Positions 24,121 through 32,191 of a stretch of DNA of 45,675 bases are shown one piece after another. The notes beneath the pieces were generated by a model. It did no database searches. It was given only the letters and a program-made list of their open reading frames with translations, and was not told the DNA's origin. Position 1 is the first letter of the stretch; each line of letters opens with the position of its first letter. The translations under genes and the position numbers were made by a program. The stretch lies in the NCBI GenBank assembly GCA_937907685.1, contig CALCXF010000024.1, positions 1 through 45,675 of the forward strand. Direction: 5' to 3'. The stretch comes from an uncultured Nostocoides sp. GTDB lineage: Bacteria > Actinomycetota > Actinomycetes > Actinomycetales > Dermatophilaceae.

Positions 24121-26403
24121 GTGTCCACTCCTGCCCAGCACTTGGCATTGCTGACAGCGCGGACGAGAGGTGCGCCCCTCCTCCACGTCGAGCGCGTGCC
24201 TGCTCGCGCCGCCCATGTGGCGGAGTGGCCTGCGACCCTGGCGCCGGCGGTGCTGTCGGCCTTCCTGGCCGCCGGGATGGATCGTCCGTGGTCGCACCAG
24301 CGCTCGGCGATCGAGCTGGCGGAGAGCGGCCGGCACGTCGTCCTCGCCACGGGCACCGCATCCGGCAAGAGCCTCGGCTACCTCGCACCGGTCCTCACCG
24401 CAGCGTCCGACGGTGCGCAGTCCCCGGGCGGGCGCGGGGCGACGGCCATCTACCTCGCGCCGACGAAGGCGCTTGCCGCCGACCAGCTCTCGAGGATCGA
24501 GACGCTGGCGGTGCCCGGGGTCCGCGCGGCGACGTACGACGGGGACACCCCGACCGACGAGCGTCGGTGGATCCGCGACCACGCCAACGTCGTCCTCACC
24601 AACCCCGACCTGCTCCACCACTCGCTTCTCCCGGGGCACGAGCGGTGGTCCCGCTTCCTGAGGTCGCTCCAGTACGTCGTCGTCGACGAGTGCCACGTCT
24701 ACCGAGGGGTGTTCGGGTCACACGTCGCCTCGGTCATCCGCCGGCTGCGCCGGGTGGCCGCCCGCTACGGCGCCTCCCCCACGTTCGTCCTGGCCTCGGC
24801 GACGGTGAGCGAGCCGGCCACCCACGCGTCCCGCCTCATCGGGCTGCCGGTCACGGCCGTGACCGAGGACGGGTCACCGCGCGGAGCGATGACGTTCGCG
24901 CTGTGGGAACCGTCCACCGAGGGTGGACGGCGGCGCTCGGCCACGACGGAGGCTGCCGACATCCTCGCCCGGCTGGTGCTCGACGGGGTACAGGCCGTCG
25001 CCTTCGCGCGCAGCCGAGCCGGGGCCGAGGCGCTGGCGGCCAACGCCCGACGCCAGGTGGAGCAGGACGACCCCGAACGGGCCCGTGGCGTCGCGGCGTA
25101 CCGCGGCGGCTACCTCCCACAGGACCGTCGGCAGCTCGAGCAGGGCCTGCGGGACGGCTCCGTGCGCGGCCTCGCGGCGACGAACGCCCTGGAGCTCGGC
25201 ATCGACATGAGCGGGCTGGATGCCGTCGTCATGGCCGGCTGGCCCGGGCGGCGGGCGAGCCTGTGGCAACAGGCCGGCCGGGCCGGACGCTCCGGTGAGG
25301 AGTCGCTCGCGGTGCTCGTCGCCGCCGACGACCCGCTCGACACCTACTTCGTGCGTCACCCGGAGGCGGTGTTCGGGGAACCTGTCGAGGCCACGGTCAT
25401 GGACCCCCACAACCCCCACGTGCTCGCACCGCACCTCGCCGCCGCGGCCGCGGAGCTGCCGTTGGGCGAGAGCGACCTGCCGATGTTCGGGCCCGACACC
25501 CGCCGGCTGCTCGACGCCCTGGTGGCGAGGGGCATCCTGCGGCGCCGACCGTCCGGTTGGTTCTGGGCGCGTGACGACCGGCCGGCGGACCACATCTCCC
25601 TGCGGGGTGCCGCCGATGTCGTCGCCGTCGTGGAGGCGCGCACCGGGCGGGTCATCGGCACGGTCGACGAGGCGTCCTCGCACGCCCAGGTGCACACCGG
25701 CGCGGTGCACCTGCACCAGGGGGACACCTGGGTGGTGACCGACCTCGACCTCGAGGCTCGCGCCGCGCATGTCGTCCGGGGTGACCCCGGCTGGTCCACC
25801 TACGCCCAGTCGGTGAGCCGGTTCGACATCCTCGGCCGCGAGAGGTCCGAGCGACGGGCGCGGGTGGACGTGTCGTTCGGGACCGTGCGGGTGACGACCC
25901 AGGTGACGGGGTTCATGCGGCGGCTGCCCTCGGGCGAGGTGCTGGGAACCCACCCCTTGGACCTGCCCGAGCGTGCCCTGACGACCAAGGCGGTGTGGTG
26001 GACGGTGCCGCAGGACGTGCTCGCCGCGGCGGGGGTGCCGGAGCGGACCATCCCGGGAGCCCTGCATGCCGCCGAGCACGCGGCCATCGGGATGCTGCCG
26101 CTCGTCGCGACGTCGGACCGCTGGGATGTCGGGGGCGTGTCCACCGCGCTCCACCCGGACACCGCCGAACCCACCATCATGGTCTTCGACGGCTACCCGG
26201 GTGGCGCCGGCTTCGCCGAGCGCGCCTACGCCACGTTCGAGGCCTGGGTTCGCGCGACCCGCGACGCCGTCCTCGGCTGCGCCTGTGCCACCGGCTGCCC
26301 TGCCTGCGTCCAGTCGCCGAAGTGCGGGAACGGGAACGAGCCGCTGGACAAGGGCGGCGCCGTCACCGTGCTGGAGCTCGCCCTCGCCACCTCCCAGCCG
26401 TGA
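24121..26403 (+). CDS. DEAH-box helicase of the helicase/secretion neighbourhood, MrfA/Hrq1-like
   Basis: A 760-residue superfamily 2 helicase. Motif Q/Ia region is HQRSAIELAESGRHVV; Walker A is TGTASGKSLGY; the DEAH-type box reads DECH; motif III is SATVSEP. The second RecA domain has TNALELGIDMSGLDAVVMAG and motif VI QQAGRAGRSG. The C-terminal DUF1998 module carries four Cys (CACATGCPACVQSPKCGNGNEPLDK) that in YprA/MrfA bind zinc. MrfA of Bacillus and fungal Hrq1 act on DNA crosslinks, so a repair role is likely. In actinobacteria this gene sits next to the Tad secretion genes, as here, for reasons not understood. Start at GTG 24121, with TTG 24091 as alternative. Confidence 0.9.
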   Translation: MSTPAQHLALLTARTRGAPLLHVERVPARAAHVAEWPATLAPAVLSAFLAAGMDRPWSHQRSAIELAESGRHVVLATGTASGKSLGYLAPVLTAASDGAQSPGGRGATAIYLAPTKALAADQLSRIETLAVPGVRAATYDGDTPTDERRWIRDHANVVLTNPDLLHHSLLPGHERWSRFLRSLQYVVVDECHVYRGVFGSHVASVIRRLRRVAARYGASPTFVLASATVSEPATHASRLIGLPVTAVTEDGSPRGAMTFALWEPSTEGGRRRSATTEAADILARLVLDGVQAVAFARSRAGAEALAANARRQVEQDDPERARGVAAYRGGYLPQDRRQLEQGLRDGSVRGLAATNALELGIDMSGLDAVVMAGWPGRRASLWQQAGRAGRSGEESLAVLVAADDPLDTYFVRHPEAVFGEPVEATVMDPHNPHVLAPHLAAAAAELPLGESDLPMFGPDTRRLLDALVARGILRRRPSGWFWARDDRPADHISLRGAADVVAVVEARTGRVIGTVDEASSHAQVHTGAVHLHQGDTWVVTDLDLEARAAHVVRGDPGWSTYAQSVSRFDILGRERSERRARVDVSFGTVRVTTQVTGFMRRLPSGEVLGTHPLDLPERALTTKAVWWTVPQDVLAAAGVPERTIPGALHAAEHAAIGMLPLVATSDRWDVGGVSTALHPDTAEPTIMVFDGYPGGAGFAERAYATFEAWVRATRDAVLGCACATGCPACVQSPKCGNGNEPLDKGGAVTVLELALATSQP

Positions 26404-26465
26404 ACGCCATGGGCGTGCGCCGTACGTCGCCTGTCCATGGCGGGTCGTGGGCGCCCCGGGCTCGC

Positions 26466-26471
26466 TAGGGT
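26466..26471 (+). promoter_or_regulatory. -10 hexamer, leaderless start of membrane protein gene
   Basis: TAGGGT, seven bases, then ATG 26479. There is no ribosome site. The promoter lies in the 75-bp gap after the helicase stop. Confidence 0.5.
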
Positions 26472-26478
26472 CGAACCC

Positions 26479-27027
26479 ATGGTCCTTCTCGGCGTCATCC
26501 TGGTCCTGCTGGCGGCCGCCGCCGGCATCGTCCTCTTCGCCGGCACCGCTCAGCTCACCGACACCGTCGACATCGACGTCCTCGGTGGGACGCTGAGCCT
26601 GCCGCCGCTCACCCTCCTCGTGACCGGGATGGTCGTCATCTCCGTCTTCTGGCTCGGCTGGGCTCTCATGCGTGGCGGGGTCCGCCGCTCCAAGCGCCGC
26701 CGCGTGGAGGCCAAGGAAGCAGCGGCCGCCGCCGAAGCCCGTCGGGTCGAGGAGGAACGCAGACTCAAGGAGGAGTTCGCGGTCCGTGAACGCCAGCTGC
26801 TCGACGACCGCCGCCGACGCGAGGGCGAGGGTGTCGCCGTGGGACACGACCCGGACCCCCGGACGGACGACGTCCGGGTCGAGCAGGGACGACACTCGGC
26901 CGACCCGACGTACCGGGAGACGACCCCGGGCGCCGGTCCCGACGATCCTCCCCGCCGGACCGACGGCACCGAGGTTCGTGACGCCGGTGACCACGTCGGA
27001 CACGACCGCGACGGCCGTCCGCTCTGA
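26479..27027 (+). CDS. Small two-helix membrane protein with charged coiled coil
   Basis: A 182-residue protein I cannot assign to a named family. Two membrane segments (about residues 2-22 and 42-64, the second ending GWALMRGG) are joined by a short loop with VDIDVLGGTLSLPPLT, a pattern seen in LapA-like membrane proteins. An Arg/Lys/Glu/Ala-rich cytoplasmic helix follows (about 68-118), probably a coiled coil, and then a hydrophilic, Asp/Arg/Pro-rich tail likely disordered. It is convergent with the Tad genes, ending 17 bp from the TadE-like gene, and separately transcribed from the helicase. Confidence 0.78.
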   Translation: MVLLGVILVLLAAAAGIVLFAGTAQLTDTVDIDVLGGTLSLPPLTLLVTGMVVISVFWLGWALMRGGVRRSKRRRVEAKEAAAAAEARRVEEERRLKEEFAVRERQLLDDRRRREGEGVAVGHDPDPRTDDVRVEQGRHSADPTYRETTPGAGPDDPPRRTDGTEVRDAGDHVGHDRDGRPL

Positions 27028-27044
27028 CCGTAGGCACAGCCGGA

Positions 27045-27488
27045 TCACGGCGGGTGACCGGGTTCAGCACCAGCCGCCTCACCGGTGACGACGCCGGCGC
27101 GTGCACCCGCCGTCGCACGGTCCGGGATGCCGGCCCACGTCGCCGACCACCGCAGGGGCACCGAAGCCCGAACCTCGACCGAACCGTCTGCGAGCATCTC
27201 GCACCCGGTGAGGGTGGCACCGTTGGCCAGGGCCACGGAGCTGCCGTCGGAGCAGTCCGGTCGTCCCCCGCCGGGAAGTGGTCCTGCGGCAGCAAGTGCC
27301 GACAGGTCAGCTGCCGAGCGAGCACGATGCACGTCCCGCACGACCGACACCACGAGCAGGGCACCAGTCAGCATCAGGACGAGCACCCCTATCGCCCCGA
27401 CGGTGAGCACCGTGGTGCTTCCCTCCTCCTCAGCGCTCAGGGTCGCCCGTCGAGGATCGGGCTCGGGCCGTCCGCGTGGAGTGCTCAC
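27045..27488 (-). CDS. TadE/TadG-like secretion-neighbourhood protein (Rv3654c type)
   Basis: A 147-residue membrane protein. After a charged N-terminus comes EEEGSTTVLTVGAIGVLVLMLTGALLVV, a class III-like (Tad) leader and membrane helix with the conserved Glu and small residues. The rest is extracytoplasmic and contains RARSAADLSALAAA, the hallmark of TadG-like minor pilins, and two cysteines (PDCSDG and LTGCEML) that may form a disulphide. It belongs to the TadE-like family of the actinobacterial helicase/secretion locus. GTG 27488 overlaps the stop of the preceding TadE gene by four bases. It is the last gene of the operon. Confidence 0.85.
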   Translation of the reverse strand: MSTPRGRPEPDPRRATLSAEEEGSTTVLTVGAIGVLVLMLTGALLVVSVVRDVHRARSAADLSALAAAGPLPGGGRPDCSDGSSVALANGATLTGCEMLADGSVEVRASVPLRWSATWAGIPDRATAGARAGVVTGEAAGAEPGHPP

Positions 27489-27844
27489 CGGGGCACCTCC
27501 AGACGGGCCACCGCCGTCGCGGATGGCGCCGCGACCGTCCCGAGGGTCCGCAGCGTCGCGGGCGGGCGACCCGTGACGACCACCGACACGCGCCCCCCTG
27601 TGGTGGCGGTGGTCACCAAGGCCCCGGCCGGGGCGGCGGCCCGGACCTCCTCCAGAACCGGTGCTGACGCCTCCCCGCGGGCGAGGAGCCGAGCGCCCAG
27701 CCGCGCGGCGTCGACGCAGCGCACCTGCGCCACGCCGAGGTCCACTGCTGCCAGCGCTACAGCGAGGACGAGCACGAGGCTGGGAAGCGCCACCGCCAGC
27801 TCGGCGGTGGCCGCTCCTCCCTCCGTGCTGCGGGCCGTCCTCAC
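27485..27844 (-). CDS. TadE-family minor pilin-like protein
   Basis: A 119-residue protein starting RTARSTEGGAATAELAVALPSLVLVLAVALAAVDLG. The GAATAELA segment followed by a hydrophobic helix is the TadE signature, where the Glu sits a few residues after the likely prepilin cleavage site. The segment QVRCVDAARLGARLLARGE is the usual TadE continuation. It is presumably a minor pilus subunit or assembly factor. It overlaps the DUF4244 gene by GTGA upstream and the TadG-like gene by GTGA downstream, so the three are translated as a unit. Confidence 0.87.
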   Translation of the reverse strand: MRTARSTEGGAATAELAVALPSLVLVLAVALAAVDLGVAQVRCVDAARLGARLLARGEASAPVLEEVRAAAPAGALVTTATTGGRVSVVVTGRPPATLRTLGTVAAPSATAVARLEVPR

Positions 27845-28101
27845 GACCCCGAGCCGAGCGCGCCGACGATGATGCCCGACAACGCGCTCTTGACCGGGCC
27901 GGACCGCACGATGGTCAGCAGGAGCCCGGCGAACGCCACCGCCGCCACCGTGCCGACGGCGTACTCGGCCGTCGTCATCCCCTCCTCACCGAGCGCGCGG
28001 ACCCGCTGCACGAGCCGCCCCGCCGCGCGAACCGCGCCGACCCTGCGGACCCCGGAACCCCCGCGGCCCCTGGAAACCCCGCGAACCAGTCTCGTCGTCA
28101 T
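27841..28101 (-). CDS. DUF4244 pilin-like peptide of the Tad locus
   Basis: An 86-residue protein. I start at ATG 28101 (MTTRLVRG) because GGAGGGGAG lies just before it; the longer in-frame reading is only GC-rich translation. The C-terminal part EEGMTTAEYAVGTVAAVAFAGLL is a Flp-pilin-like stretch: Gly-Met at the expected prepilin cleavage, Glu five residues on, then one hydrophobic helix. The long basic N-terminal tail (about 42 residues) would be removed by the prepilin peptidase. It is the best candidate for the major pilin of this system. No prepilin peptidase (TadV) gene is present in the window. Confidence 0.87.
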   Translation of the reverse strand: MTTRLVRGVSRGRGGSGVRRVGAVRAAGRLVQRVRALGEEGMTTAEYAVGTVAAVAFAGLLLTIVRSGPVKSALSGIIVGALGSGS

Positions 28102-28313
28102 CTCGATCTCCCCTCCGTGAAGAGCGCGGTTGTCGCGCCGTGCGGCCACCCTCGCCGCTCGCCGCCCACCGGACGAAGCCGGCCGGCTGTCTGTGGACGC
28201 CGAGTGACGCCCGCGCTCCCTGTGGATCGCGTGCCGGGGGCCTGCGGCCATGGGGATCGCCTCCCTGAGGCCCGCTCAACGAAGGACTGAAGCCTGGGTC
28301 GCCGGGGTCGTCG

Positions 28314-28859
28314 TCACGCACCGAGTCCACCCAGGAGCCGCAGCACCACCGGACCGACGGTGGTGCCCACGAACCCGGGGAGGAAGCACAGCCCGAGCGG
28401 AAGCACGAGCAGCACGCCGGCACGGCTGACGGCCGCCTCCACCCGCCGCACCTCTGCCTCGCGCATCCGGCTGGCCGCTGAGTCGAGGAGGGCAGCAGGC
28501 GCGGCGCCGGCAGCGTGGGCGGCATGCCAGGCGACGGCGGCCGCCGTCCAGCCGCGCCCCACATGCGCCCACGACCGGTCGACCGGCTCTCCCCACCGAT
28601 GGGCGGCAGCGACGATCGCGAGGTCGCGCCCCGCAGGTCCGTGTTCCACGCGGGAGACCACCTCGAGCGCCTCCACCGAGCCGATCCCGCTGCGGAGGGC
28701 GGCGGCCACGAGCGTCAGGGCAGCGGCCGCCTCGTCGATGGTCGGCGCCGTCGGCTCGGACGCCGGCGCGGCCGCGCGGCGGGACGTCCGTGGGAAGGCC
28801 AGGCCGCGTCCGGGCCAGACGAGAACGCCCACGGCCGCCAGTGTTGCCGCGAGGAACAT
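28314..28859 (-). CDS. TadC-like type II secretion F-domain protein
   Basis: A 181-residue inner-membrane platform protein. An N-terminal hydrophobic segment (MFLAATLAAVGVLVWPG) precedes the cytoplasmic helical T2SSF domain (TIDEAAAALTLVAAALRSGIGSVEALEVVS... WTAAAVAWHAAHAAGAAPAALLDSAA), and a membrane segment, VLLVLPLGLCFLPGFVGTTV, closes it. It is shorter than typical TadC (about 300), as usual for actinobacterial versions. ATG 28859 shares its last base with the TadB stop (TGATG). A 212-bp gap with no gene that I can support separates it from the DUF4244 gene. Confidence 0.88.
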   Translation of the reverse strand: MFLAATLAAVGVLVWPGRGLAFPRTSRRAAAPASEPTAPTIDEAAAALTLVAAALRSGIGSVEALEVVSRVEHGPAGRDLAIVAAAHRWGEPVDRSWAHVGRGWTAAAVAWHAAHAAGAAPAALLDSAASRMREAEVRRVEAAVSRAGVLLVLPLGLCFLPGFVGTTVGPVVLRLLGGLGA

Positions 28860-29584
28860 CACGGCGGACCGGCCCCGGTGACACCTGCCCGCGCGGCACG
28901 ACGCAGCAGCGCTCGAGCCCAGCACCAGCCCACGGCGGTGAGGATCAGACCGATGGATGCCGAGAGCGCCGCCACGGCGGAGCCGTAGAGCGAGGTCGGA
29001 CCGACACCCACGAGTGCGCCGGCCGCTGGGCCGGCCAGCGGCAGGGCGGTCAGCAGCCACATGGAGGCCCGCGGGCCTGCCACGACGGCGGCGGTTCGTT
29101 CCCGAGCCGCACGCCGGTCCCTGACCGCGGCAGCGGCGGCGGCGGTCACCGCAGACGCGCTCGCGCCCACCGCCTCGCTGAGCTCCCACGCGGCGACGAG
29201 GAGCGCCAGGTCAGCCGGGTCCGCCCCCGGTGCGTCGACGGACCCGCGGAGAGCCGGGGTCACACCGCCTCCCTCGGCGAGGGAGGCCTCGATGCGGCTC
29301 GCCAGCCACGGCGCCCCCGAGACGACGGTGGGTGAACGAGCCGAGGCGAGGGCCGCCGATGCGAGGTCGAGCCCTGCCTCGAGGCCGACCGCGACGACCT
29401 CCGCGAAGTCCGCCACCCAGTCGATGCCGTCGCGTCGCCTGCGAGCCCGGCGGCCCAGCAGGTGACCGGGCCATGCCGACGCCGAGCGGACAGCTGGCCA
29501 ACCAACGGGGTCACTGGGCGGGTGATCCCTGCCCGGCCAGAGGAGCACGGCGAGACCGAGGAGGACGGCGGCCGTCGTCAGCAC
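28859..29584 (-). CDS. TadB-like type II secretion F-domain protein
   Basis: A 241-residue platform protein. The N-terminal hydrophobic segment is followed by a helical cytoplasmic T2SSF domain (VADFAEVVAVGLEAGLDLASAALASA... LLVAAWELSEAVGASASAVTAAAAAAVRDRRAARERTAAVVAGPRASMWLLTALPL) and two C-terminal membrane segments. With TadC it should form the membrane platform through which the TadA motor drives pilin assembly. GTG 29584 lies inside the 3' end of tadA with a 7-bp overlap. Confidence 0.88.
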   Translation of the reverse strand: MLTTAAVLLGLAVLLWPGRDHPPSDPVGWPAVRSASAWPGHLLGRRARRRRDGIDWVADFAEVVAVGLEAGLDLASAALASARSPTVVSGAPWLASRIEASLAEGGGVTPALRGSVDAPGADPADLALLVAAWELSEAVGASASAVTAAAAAAVRDRRAARERTAAVVAGPRASMWLLTALPLAGPAAGALVGVGPTSLYGSAVAALSASIGLILTAVGWCWARALLRRAARAGVTGAGPP

Positions 29585-30756
29585 CCCACGTCCCGGCGCA
29601 CGGACCGCAACGCCGGAACCAGGTCGAGGAGGAGCTCCAGCCCCGGGCCTGGACGCAGAACGGCCTCCCCCGCGTGCAGGGCCACGACCACACGCACTGT
29701 TGCCGGTTCGTCGGGATCTCGGACGAAGACCCCGACCCGCTCCACGCGCCGGACCCCCGCCCCGCGGCTCACGTGGACGACCGCGTGGAGCGACCCCCGC
29801 AGCTGCGCGTGGACGGCCGCACGTGGCATCCCGGCGAGGGCGGCCAGGGCCTCGATCCGCCCCGGGACCTCTTCCGGCCCGTTGGCGTGCAGCGTGCTCA
29901 TGCCGCCCTCGTGTCCGGTGTTGAGCGCGGCCAGCAGCTCACGGACCTCCGGGCCGCGCACCTCCCCGACGACGAGGCGGTCGGGACGCATCCGCAGGGC
30001 CTGCCGCACGAGGTCGACGAGGGTGACGGCTCCCCGACCCTCGACGTTCGGCGAGCGGCCCTGGAGACGGACGACGTGAGGATGTCGTGGATCCAGCTCG
30101 CGGACGTCCTCGACGAGGACGAGCCGCTCCTGCGGCCCACACTCCGCGAGGAGGGCGGACAGGACCGTCGTCTTGCCCGCCCCCGTCCCGCCACTGACGA
30201 CGAGCGACACCTTGGCGTCGACGAGGGCACGCAGCACCACGGCCATTCCCGGCGAGGCCGCACCCAGCGCGACGAGGGTCTCCACGCCCTCCGGCCGCTG
30301 GCGGGCGAAGCGCAGGCTGACGTGCGGACCGCCGTCCGCCAGGGGCGGGAGCAGCGCGTGCAGCCGCACCCCTCCCGGCAGGAGCCCGTCGACCCAGGGC
30401 TGGGCGTCGTCGAGACGTCGACCGGCGAGCCCCGCCAGGCGCACAGCGAGCGGACGGAGGTCGTCGGGCGCCACGCGCAGCTCCGCCTCCACGACACCAG
30501 CCCCGCGGTCGACCCACACGGTGCCATCACCGTTGAGGAGGAGGTCGGTGACCGAGGCGTCGGCTGCGAGACGGGCGAGCGGCCCCATCCCGACGAGCTG
30601 GTCGAGCAGTGCCGTCACCGCGGCCGCGCGCCCGTCGTCGCCGAGAGTGCCTGCATGCTCGTCGGCGAGGTGCTCGATGGCCGCCCGGCTCGGCGGCGTG
30701 CCTGCTCGGATCGAGCGCACGACGTCCCGTCGAAAGGGCTCCGCACGAGCACTCAT
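29578..30756 (-). CDS. tadA: TadA/CpaF-family secretion ATPase
   Basis: A 392-residue motor ATPase. The N-terminal domain contains MGPLARLAADASVTDLLLNGDGTVWVDRG. Walker A is GGTGAGKTT (about 189-197), the Asp box is RLVLVEDVRELD, Walker B region RLVVGEVRGPEVRELLAALNTGHEGGMSTLHAN includes the His box. It powers assembly of Flp/Tad pili or a related secretion machine. The member belongs to the helicase/secretion-neighbourhood ATPase family. ATG 30756 overlaps the stop of the ssd-like gene by four bases. Confidence 0.94.
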   Translation of the reverse strand: MSARAEPFRRDVVRSIRAGTPPSRAAIEHLADEHAGTLGDDGRAAAVTALLDQLVGMGPLARLAADASVTDLLLNGDGTVWVDRGAGVVEAELRVAPDDLRPLAVRLAGLAGRRLDDAQPWVDGLLPGGVRLHALLPPLADGGPHVSLRFARQRPEGVETLVALGAASPGMAVVLRALVDAKVSLVVSGGTGAGKTTVLSALLAECGPQERLVLVEDVRELDPRHPHVVRLQGRSPNVEGRGAVTLVDLVRQALRMRPDRLVVGEVRGPEVRELLAALNTGHEGGMSTLHANGPEEVPGRIEALAALAGMPRAAVHAQLRGSLHAVVHVSRGAGVRRVERVGVFVRDPDEPATVRVVVALHAGEAVLRPGPGLELLLDLVPALRSVRRDVGC

Positions 30757-31517
30757 GATGCAGTGGCGACGTCGTCGACGACGGCCGCCACGGCGTCGGC
30801 GCAGCGGCGCAGTGCGTTCCGGTTCGTCCCGGGGAAGAGGCCGCGCTCGGCATCCCGCGCGACGGCCGCATCATGACGGAGGTGACAGACGTGAGGGACG
30901 CCAAGGTGCGCCACGAGGTCGTCGACCACGGCCGCTCCACCCCGGGCTCCCCGGGTGACGAGCCGGAGATCCGGTCGCCGCGGACCCGCGTCTTCTGTCT
31001 GGTCCCCACCTGGGTCGTCGTCGCGCGCGTCGTCGTGGAGCCGTTGGACGACGGCGTCGGCGTCGGCGAGACCACGGGTGGTGAGCGAGACGAGCACCAC
31101 GACGAGTGGTCCTCGCGAGATCAGGACCGGCAGCGACGCGCTACCCACCGGAACGTCGACGACCACCCGAGACCCACTGGCCTCGAGCGCCCGGAGCACG
31201 TCGAGCGCCGCGCGCTCCGGTGGCCGCGGTGATCCCCCGCCGCGCACCGAGAGGACGTGACATCCGTCGTCGACGGGCAAGGACGCGAGCAGCAGGTCGG
31301 GACGGACCCGGCCGCGGACCTCCCGCAGGTCGTCCCAGCGCCGGCCCGGAAGGTGCTCGACACCGGCGGTGACCTCGAGACCTCCGCCGTCCAGGTCGAG
31401 GTCCACGACGGCCGCAGGCCCGGTTGCCGCCAGGCGTCGGCCCACCGCGAGCGCGAGGGTGCTCGCCCCCAGACCACCCGAGGCCCCCACGACGAGGATG
31501 CCTGGTCCATCCACCAT
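30753..31517 (-). CDS. ssd: CpaE/Ssd-like ParA-family protein with altered P-loop
   Basis: A 254-residue MinD/ParA-superfamily protein, homologous to mycobacterial Rv3660c (septum site determining protein) and CpaE, which localise Tad assembly or affect septation. The P-loop reads GASGGLGAST, lacking both lysines of the deviant Walker A motif KGGxGKT, so ATP hydrolysis is doubtful. VVDLDLDGGGLEV follows. It lacks the N-terminal receiver-like domain of longer homologues: an in-frame TGA occurs about 90 bases upstream with no start codon in between, so ATG 31517 is firm. It is the first gene of the Tad operon. Confidence 0.85.
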   Translation of the reverse strand: MVDGPGILVVGASGGLGASTLALAVGRRLAATGPAAVVDLDLDGGGLEVTAGVEHLPGRRWDDLREVRGRVRPDLLLASLPVDDGCHVLSVRGGGSPRPPERAALDVLRALEASGSRVVVDVPVGSASLPVLISRGPLVVVLVSLTTRGLADADAVVQRLHDDARDDDPGGDQTEDAGPRRPDLRLVTRGARGGAAVVDDLVAHLGVPHVCHLRHDAAVARDAERGLFPGTNRNALRRCADAVAAVVDDVATAS

Positions 31518-31682
31518 GGCGACAGCGTGGCCGTCGGCCCGCCGGCCGGGCGCAGCCGAACCCGCGGCTGTGGACGAGGGGCCGCCGTCCGTGCGTCTGT
31601 GGAGGACGGGTCACACCCTCATCAACCCCTCCCCGGCTCGCGCTCGGAGCGGAGGCAGGAAGCCGCGGGCTCCGGACATGGG

Positions 31683-31714
31683 ACGGCCCCGGTCGGGGGG
31701 ACAACCGGGGCCGT
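31683..31714. terminator. 11-bp hairpin in the ssd upstream gap
   Basis: ACGGCCCCGGT (31683-31693) pairs perfectly with ACCGGGGCCGT (31704-31714) around a 10-base loop. It lies 166 bp upstream of ssd and may stop leftward transcripts coming from the Fic-like gene or act as an attenuator in a long ssd leader. No T tract follows on either strand. Confidence 0.45.
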
Positions 31715-31755
31715 CGGCGAGCCGAGCTCCGGGGGGGAGAAGCCGGTCCGCCGTT

Positions 31756-31777
31756 CGCTCAACCCCGAAGGGGAGCG
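31756..31777. other. GC hairpin with GAA/UUC loop
   Basis: CGCT-C-AA-CCCC-GAA-GGGG-AGCG: two short stems (CGCT/AGCG and CCCC/GGGG). On the minus strand the apical part becomes a CCC-UUCG-GGG tetraloop hairpin, a particularly stable RNA form. It lies between the ssd promoter region and the candidate small RNA. Confidence 0.4.
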
Positions 31778-31904
31778 AGTGAGAACATCGTGTCTCATGA
31801 CGGGGTCCCACCGCAACCCTCCGTCCTGACCTGTCGAACTCGTTCTAAGGAACCCCACAAGACAACGGAATCCGAAGGTTGGGGGCACGACGTTTAATCT
31901 TTGA

Positions 31905-32185
31905 CGACCTCGACGATGCCGGCTTCCCACGGATCAGTGCTTCAGCGCACCACCTGGCGCGCTCCGGCCGCCCCACCGACCGCACACGACGGCGCCTCCA
32001 CCCGTTCAGCGGATGGAGGCGTCGTCCCGCCGCGGACCTCCCGGGCGACCAGGCGTGCTCCATGCCGTCGTCGCAGTGGGTCCAGCCCACCACGGTCGGT
32101 CCATACGTGGACTGCCCGCGCGTGGGTACCCGTTCGTCCCGCGGTAGCTCTGTCGTTCAGACGGTTCCCCGAGGGTTACCCGTCC
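31905..32185 (+). ncRNA. Candidate Ms1/6S-like regulatory RNA
   Basis: No protein gene occupies 31518-32223. In mycobacteria this position, between Rv3660c/Rv3661 and Rv3662c, holds the abundant stationary-phase RNA MTS2823/Ms1, which binds RNA polymerase core; here the flanking genes are their homologues in the same order. The best -10 in the gap is TTTAAT (31893-31898), giving a start near 31905. The sequence folds as a rod: GGCGCCTCCA with TGGAGGC at the tip (about 31991-32020), GGCCGCCC with GGGCGACC, CCTGG with CCAGG, GCAC with GTGC, and CGACGA with TCGTCG further out. A hairpin GACGG/CCGTC (32160-32184) may end it. Ends and strand are inferred, not proven. Confidence 0.5.
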
Positions 32186-32191
32186 AGTTCC

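Noticed and set aside
31905-32185. RNase P RNA, tmRNA or SRP RNA in the gap before the Fic-like gene
   Set aside because: The conserved GAGGAAAGTCC of RNase P, the tRNA-like end of tmRNA and the GGAAG/AGCAG loop of SRP RNA are not found on either strand.
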